In this document: in pieces, positions 61,826-64,000 of the stretch | How positions within the stretch are numbered: position 1 is the stretch's first letter | Layout of the letters: each line of letters opens with the position of its first letter | Assembly (NCBI GenBank): GCA_004296775.1 | Contig: RHGE01000012.1 | Coordinates: 1-64,000, forward strand | DNA from: Marinilabiliaceae bacterium JC017 | Lineage (GTDB): Bacteria > Bacteroidota > Bacteroidia > Bacteroidales > Marinilabiliaceae | Direction: 5' to 3' | DNA length: 64,000 nucleotides | Position numbers and translations under genes: made by a program | Notes under the pieces: model-generated | Database searches by the model: none | Seen by the model: only the letters and a program-made list of their open reading frames with translations | What the model was told of the DNA's origin: nothing

Positions 61826-61857
61826 CAAAATTAATTGTTCCACACTACTACACCAAA
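61826..61857 (-). promoter_or_regulatory. Promoter of the lytic transglycosylase gene
   Basis: On the minus strand, TTTG (61854-61857), 20 bases, then TAATTTTG (61826-61833), which fits the Bacteroidota -33 TTTG/-7 TAnnTTTG pattern with correct spacing. The -7 box ends 9 bases before ATG 61817, so transcription would start nearly at that ATG; the internal ATG 61790 then deserves consideration. Confidence 0.55.
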
Positions 61858-62222
61858 ACTTATGCCACGTATTCCGGCAATTCTGTAAGTACTACGGACA
61901 AGAAAGAGATTTGTTTAATGTCATGATTCCTTTTTTCCTCAGGAATTTACACCTAATTCCTGACAACCGGATAAAGGGATTAAAATAAATCATAACACCT
62001 CCTGAAAGTTTTTTTCTACAACCCAAAGAATAATGCCCCCATCAGCTACTCCTGTCCCATCGTTCCTTGTTACTTTTTAAACGAATTCTATTGCTTCTTG
62101 CAAGTCTTCCTGTGTTACTTATACGGTTTATTGGAATACTCTCCTCATTTTTTGAGATCTCTAACATTGTTTTTCAAGAATCGAGCTATTTATAACCTGA
62201 CTCCTGAAAACAAGGAAAACTT
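61858..62222. other. Gene-free divergent region
   Basis: Between the transglycosylase and FKBP genes. It contains the promoter of each. Short plus-strand frames that overlap the FKBP gene in another phase are shadows. No repeat is recognised. Confidence 0.3.
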
Positions 62223-62230
62223 TACCTTTG
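62223..62230 (+). promoter_or_regulatory. Candidate -7 box for the FKBP gene
   Basis: TACCTTTG, an exact match to TAnnTTTG, 13 bases before the ATG at 62244. No TTTG lies at the -33 position. Confidence 0.4.
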
Positions 62231-62243
62231 CAAAAAAAGAAAC

Positions 62244-62678
62244 ATGGGGCGAAAAGGCGGTAAAAAACAAAACAGCGGCTCAGCAGGCCAGAACCGAAAA
62301 AAAACAGAAGATTTCCTGGATCAAAACAATCGCAAACCAAATATTCATGAAACAGCCTCCGGCTTACAATATGAAATCATTAAAGAAGCCCAGGGGCCTA
62401 AGCCATCAACCAACAACACCGTAAAAGTACATCAGCGCGCGATGCTCCTGGGTGGAAAAATCCTTGATGACAGTTACAAAGATGGCGTGCCGGTTGAATT
62501 CAGGCTTGACGAGGTCATTGAAGGCTACCGGGAGGGATTGGAGATGATGAGTATAGGTAGTCGTTACCGTTTTTTTGTACCACCGGAATTGGGATGGGGC
62601 AAGAAGGGATCGGGAGGCCGGATTGGCCCCTATGCGATTGTTATTTTCGATGTGGCACTGCTGGAGATTTTACCATAA
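62244..62678 (+). CDS. FKBP-type peptidyl-prolyl isomerase
   Basis: A 144-residue protein with a basic, Asn/Lys-rich N-terminus (about 30 residues) and one FKBP domain: VKVHQRAMLLGGKILDDSYK, PVEFRLDEVIEGYREGLEMM, SIGSRYRFFVPPELGWGKKG and IGPYAIVIFDVALLEI. No signal peptide is visible, so it is probably cytoplasmic, with the basic tail perhaps binding nucleic acid or ribosomes. The usual FKBP Tyr/Phe active-site residues are mostly present. A monocistronic gene. Confidence 0.92.
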   Translation: MGRKGGKKQNSGSAGQNRKKTEDFLDQNNRKPNIHETASGLQYEIIKEAQGPKPSTNNTVKVHQRAMLLGGKILDDSYKDGVPVEFRLDEVIEGYREGLEMMSIGSRYRFFVPPELGWGKKGSGGRIGPYAIVIFDVALLEILP

Positions 62679-62802
62679 GAGAAATCCATAACAGAATACA
62701 AAGATGCAGCACCCTGTCTTTCATCCATGCGGCATAATAATTTTTGCCATATTAAACCAGAGTGTCACAATCTTATTATATTTACACTTTTAAAAATTAT
62801 CA

Positions 62803-63156
62803 ATGGTTTTAATTGGATTAACCGCTCAAATCATTCCATACATCCTGGTGATGATCTTCACCATGATGTTTCTGCACAGCTTCAACCAGGAAGCTGCAGG
62901 AAGGTATGCCAATGAGTTGGGGCAACAGGAAAAAACCATTGAATTTGACTATGTAAATAAAGTCCAGGAGGCATCGGTTCATTTTAATGATGTCGTTCAA
63001 TCACCCATTGAACAGCCAACCGGGTATCCTTTAAAAGAAATTATCCCGGTTAACATTAAATCCATTGCCTTTCCAACATTTTCTTCAACTACCAGGAAAG
63101 GTATCTTTTCCAACACTTCACTGCGGGCACCTCCTTTCGCACCTGTTATTTCATAA
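62803..63156 (+). CDS. Small membrane protein of unknown function
   Basis: A 117-residue protein with one or two hydrophobic segments at the start (LTAQIIPYILVMIFTMMFLH), then a polar tail with no recognised domain. It lies 125 bases after the FKBP gene in the same direction. It could be a short membrane factor linked to the TonB receptor downstream, but evidence for a real gene is limited to a reasonable start, codon usage and an uninterrupted frame. Confidence 0.5.
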   Translation: MVLIGLTAQIIPYILVMIFTMMFLHSFNQEAAGRYANELGQQEKTIEFDYVNKVQEASVHFNDVVQSPIEQPTGYPLKEIIPVNIKSIAFPTFSSTTRKGIFSNTSLRAPPFAPVIS

Positions 63157-63507
63157 AATTCTTTTCTACCAGGTACTTTTTCATATAGAAAAATGACTAT
63201 TAATACCTTCGACGCATCGCGCTGAGAGTGGAATTAATGTTAGTCCTATATCTACATCGTTAGATTTTTGATGATAACCATGAGACTGATTTACACAGGA
63301 TTCTTATGTGACACCAGATATTGAGTTATCTATCGGGAAATTCAAAAGTTTTAACGCCCTAATAATAGCTATATGCAAAAGTCTATTGATTAAAGGCAAC
63401 TTCTAAAACAGCTTTTACACCCTCTCTTTTGAGAAGCAGGATGAGGCTGTAAAACATGAATTTTTAGAGGTGACCTAGAGTGTTAACTATTCGTATTACA
63501 TCCATTA
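63157..63507. other. Gene-free stretch upstream of the TonB receptor
   Basis: About 350 bases. A plus-strand copy of repeat family A lies at 63253-63295 (CATCGTTAGATTTTTGATGA). A stem TTTTACA (63413-63419) / TGTAAAA (63448-63454) encloses TCTC/GAGA; its position 54 bases before the receptor start suggests a leader element. No gene. Confidence 0.4.
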
Positions 63508-64000
63508 ATGAACAAGCTAATTATAGTACCCTTATTTGTATTACTGGCTTTGCCCGTGCTAATATATGCCCAGGCATCCGAACAGATAAAAATAACCATC
63601 GTCGATGCGGAGACAAACAAACCGGTTGAGATGGCCCATGTGTGCATCACCCCCTTTTCAAATTCAAAGATGGCATATGACACCTCCAATCATGACGGCG
63701 AGGTTGTACTGCCTTTCTCTTCCCCCGGTCAGCTTACCGTCTCTTTCATGGGCTATCAAACCTACAACGACACTATAACCCGCGCTGGCCAACATAAGGT
63801 TTCACTTCAACCCTGTCAATTCCGGATTGAAGATGTGGTGGTAACGGGCCATGCCGCACCGGTGCGGTCAGACAGATCCATCTACAAAATCAATGTGCTG
63901 GATTTAGAAAAAGAGAAAGGTCGAGGGGCTAACGATCTCTACCAACTCTTGTCCACAGAATCAAATATACGTCTGCAACAAGACCTTCAACTGGGGGGTA
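63508..64000 (+). CDS. TonB-dependent receptor, 5' part (cut by window end)
   Basis: The first 164 codons of an outer-membrane receptor that continues past the window. A signal peptide (LPVLIYAQ) is followed by a carboxypeptidase regulatory-like domain (ITIVDAETNKPVEMAHVCIT, LTVSFMGYQTYNDTITRA) and the start of the plug region (VVVTGHAAPVRSDRSIYKIN, LLSTESNIRLQQDLQLGG). The plug motif differs from the SusC signature, so it is more like a metal, vitamin or siderophore receptor than a SusC. ATG at 63508. Confidence 0.88.
   Translation, partial: MNKLIIVPLFVLLALPVLIYAQASEQIKITIVDAETNKPVEMAHVCITPFSNSKMAYDTSNHDGEVVLPFSSPGQLTVSFMGYQTYNDTITRAGQHKVSLQPCQFRIEDVVVTGHAAPVRSDRSIYKINVLDLEKEKGRGANDLYQLLSTESNIRLQQDLQLGG

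Noticed and set aside
62098-62424. 108-residue frame before and across the FKBP start
   Set aside because: It overlaps the FKBP gene in another phase, crosses its promoter, and has no recognisable domain.

Overview
The window looks like a piece of the chromosome of a Bacteroidota bacterium, most likely a marine or anoxic-sediment Bacteroidales or Marinilabiliales relative. The signs are a SusC/SusD pair with an ECF sigma factor and FecR anti-sigma, many lipoproteins with a Cys after a short signal, a type IX secretion tail on a protease, a LysO exporter split into two genes, an OstA-like protein, a PduO-type adenosyltransferase, and promoters that resemble the TAnnTTTG -7 box of this phylum. 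I see no rRNA or tRNA gene, no insertion sequence transposase, no CRISPR array and no frameshifted gene. The species assignment is inference.

Layout. 0-5 kb: HU-related DNA-binding protein, an orphan ECF sigma factor, a small cyclase-family protein and a TPR/LuxR-type membrane regulator, separated by repeat-rich gaps. 5.4-22.6 kb: a long leftward run that reads (in transcription order) ECF sigma, FecR, SusC with STN domain, SusD, DUF4843 lipoprotein, hairpin, LysO N-part, LysO C-part, secreted M6 protease, GH2 beta-galactosidase and GH63-like glycosidase. It is a nutrient-acquisition locus for protein, glycoprotein or glycan. 22.9-26.2 kb: an alanine/glycine:cation symporter and a divergent membrane histidine kinase. 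27.1-35.0 kb: a tight leftward nucleic-acid operon (recQ, DUF5063, RNase D-like exonuclease, RlmI-like methyltransferase, DEAD-box helicase, tex) that ends in a clear terminator. 35.3 kb: guaB. 37.5-44.4 kb: a rightward envelope-biogenesis operon (PpiC-type isomerase, SurA-related lipoprotein, SurA, a further lipoprotein, OstA-like protein). 44.5-47.4 kb: DUF2795 protein, cobalamin adenosyltransferase, LolD-like ATPase, methyltransferase. 48.8-57.1 kb: an envelope cluster (PagL-like deacylase, small beta-barrel, POTRA-less Omp85 barrel, two DUF1254/DUF1214 lipoproteins, a small lipoprotein and an AraC-type regulator). 57.9-64.0 kb: uvrA, lytic transglycosylase, FKBP isomerase, a small membrane protein and the 5' part of a TonB-dependent receptor cut by the window end.

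The most unusual content is between the genes. There are four different tandem arrays (8 bp, about 20-21 bp in an 83-bp higher-order unit, 22 bp, and 42 bp), at least three dispersed degenerate repeat families shared between distant gaps, and clusters of short perfect hairpins that resemble REP elements. The 42-bp array is open in three reading frames and would mislead gene finders. Among genes, the DUF1254 pair with a POTRA-less Omp85 barrel and a PagL-like protein is the best candidate for an undescribed envelope system, and the SusCD-M6 protease-LysO arrangement suggests coupling of peptide foraging with lysine export.
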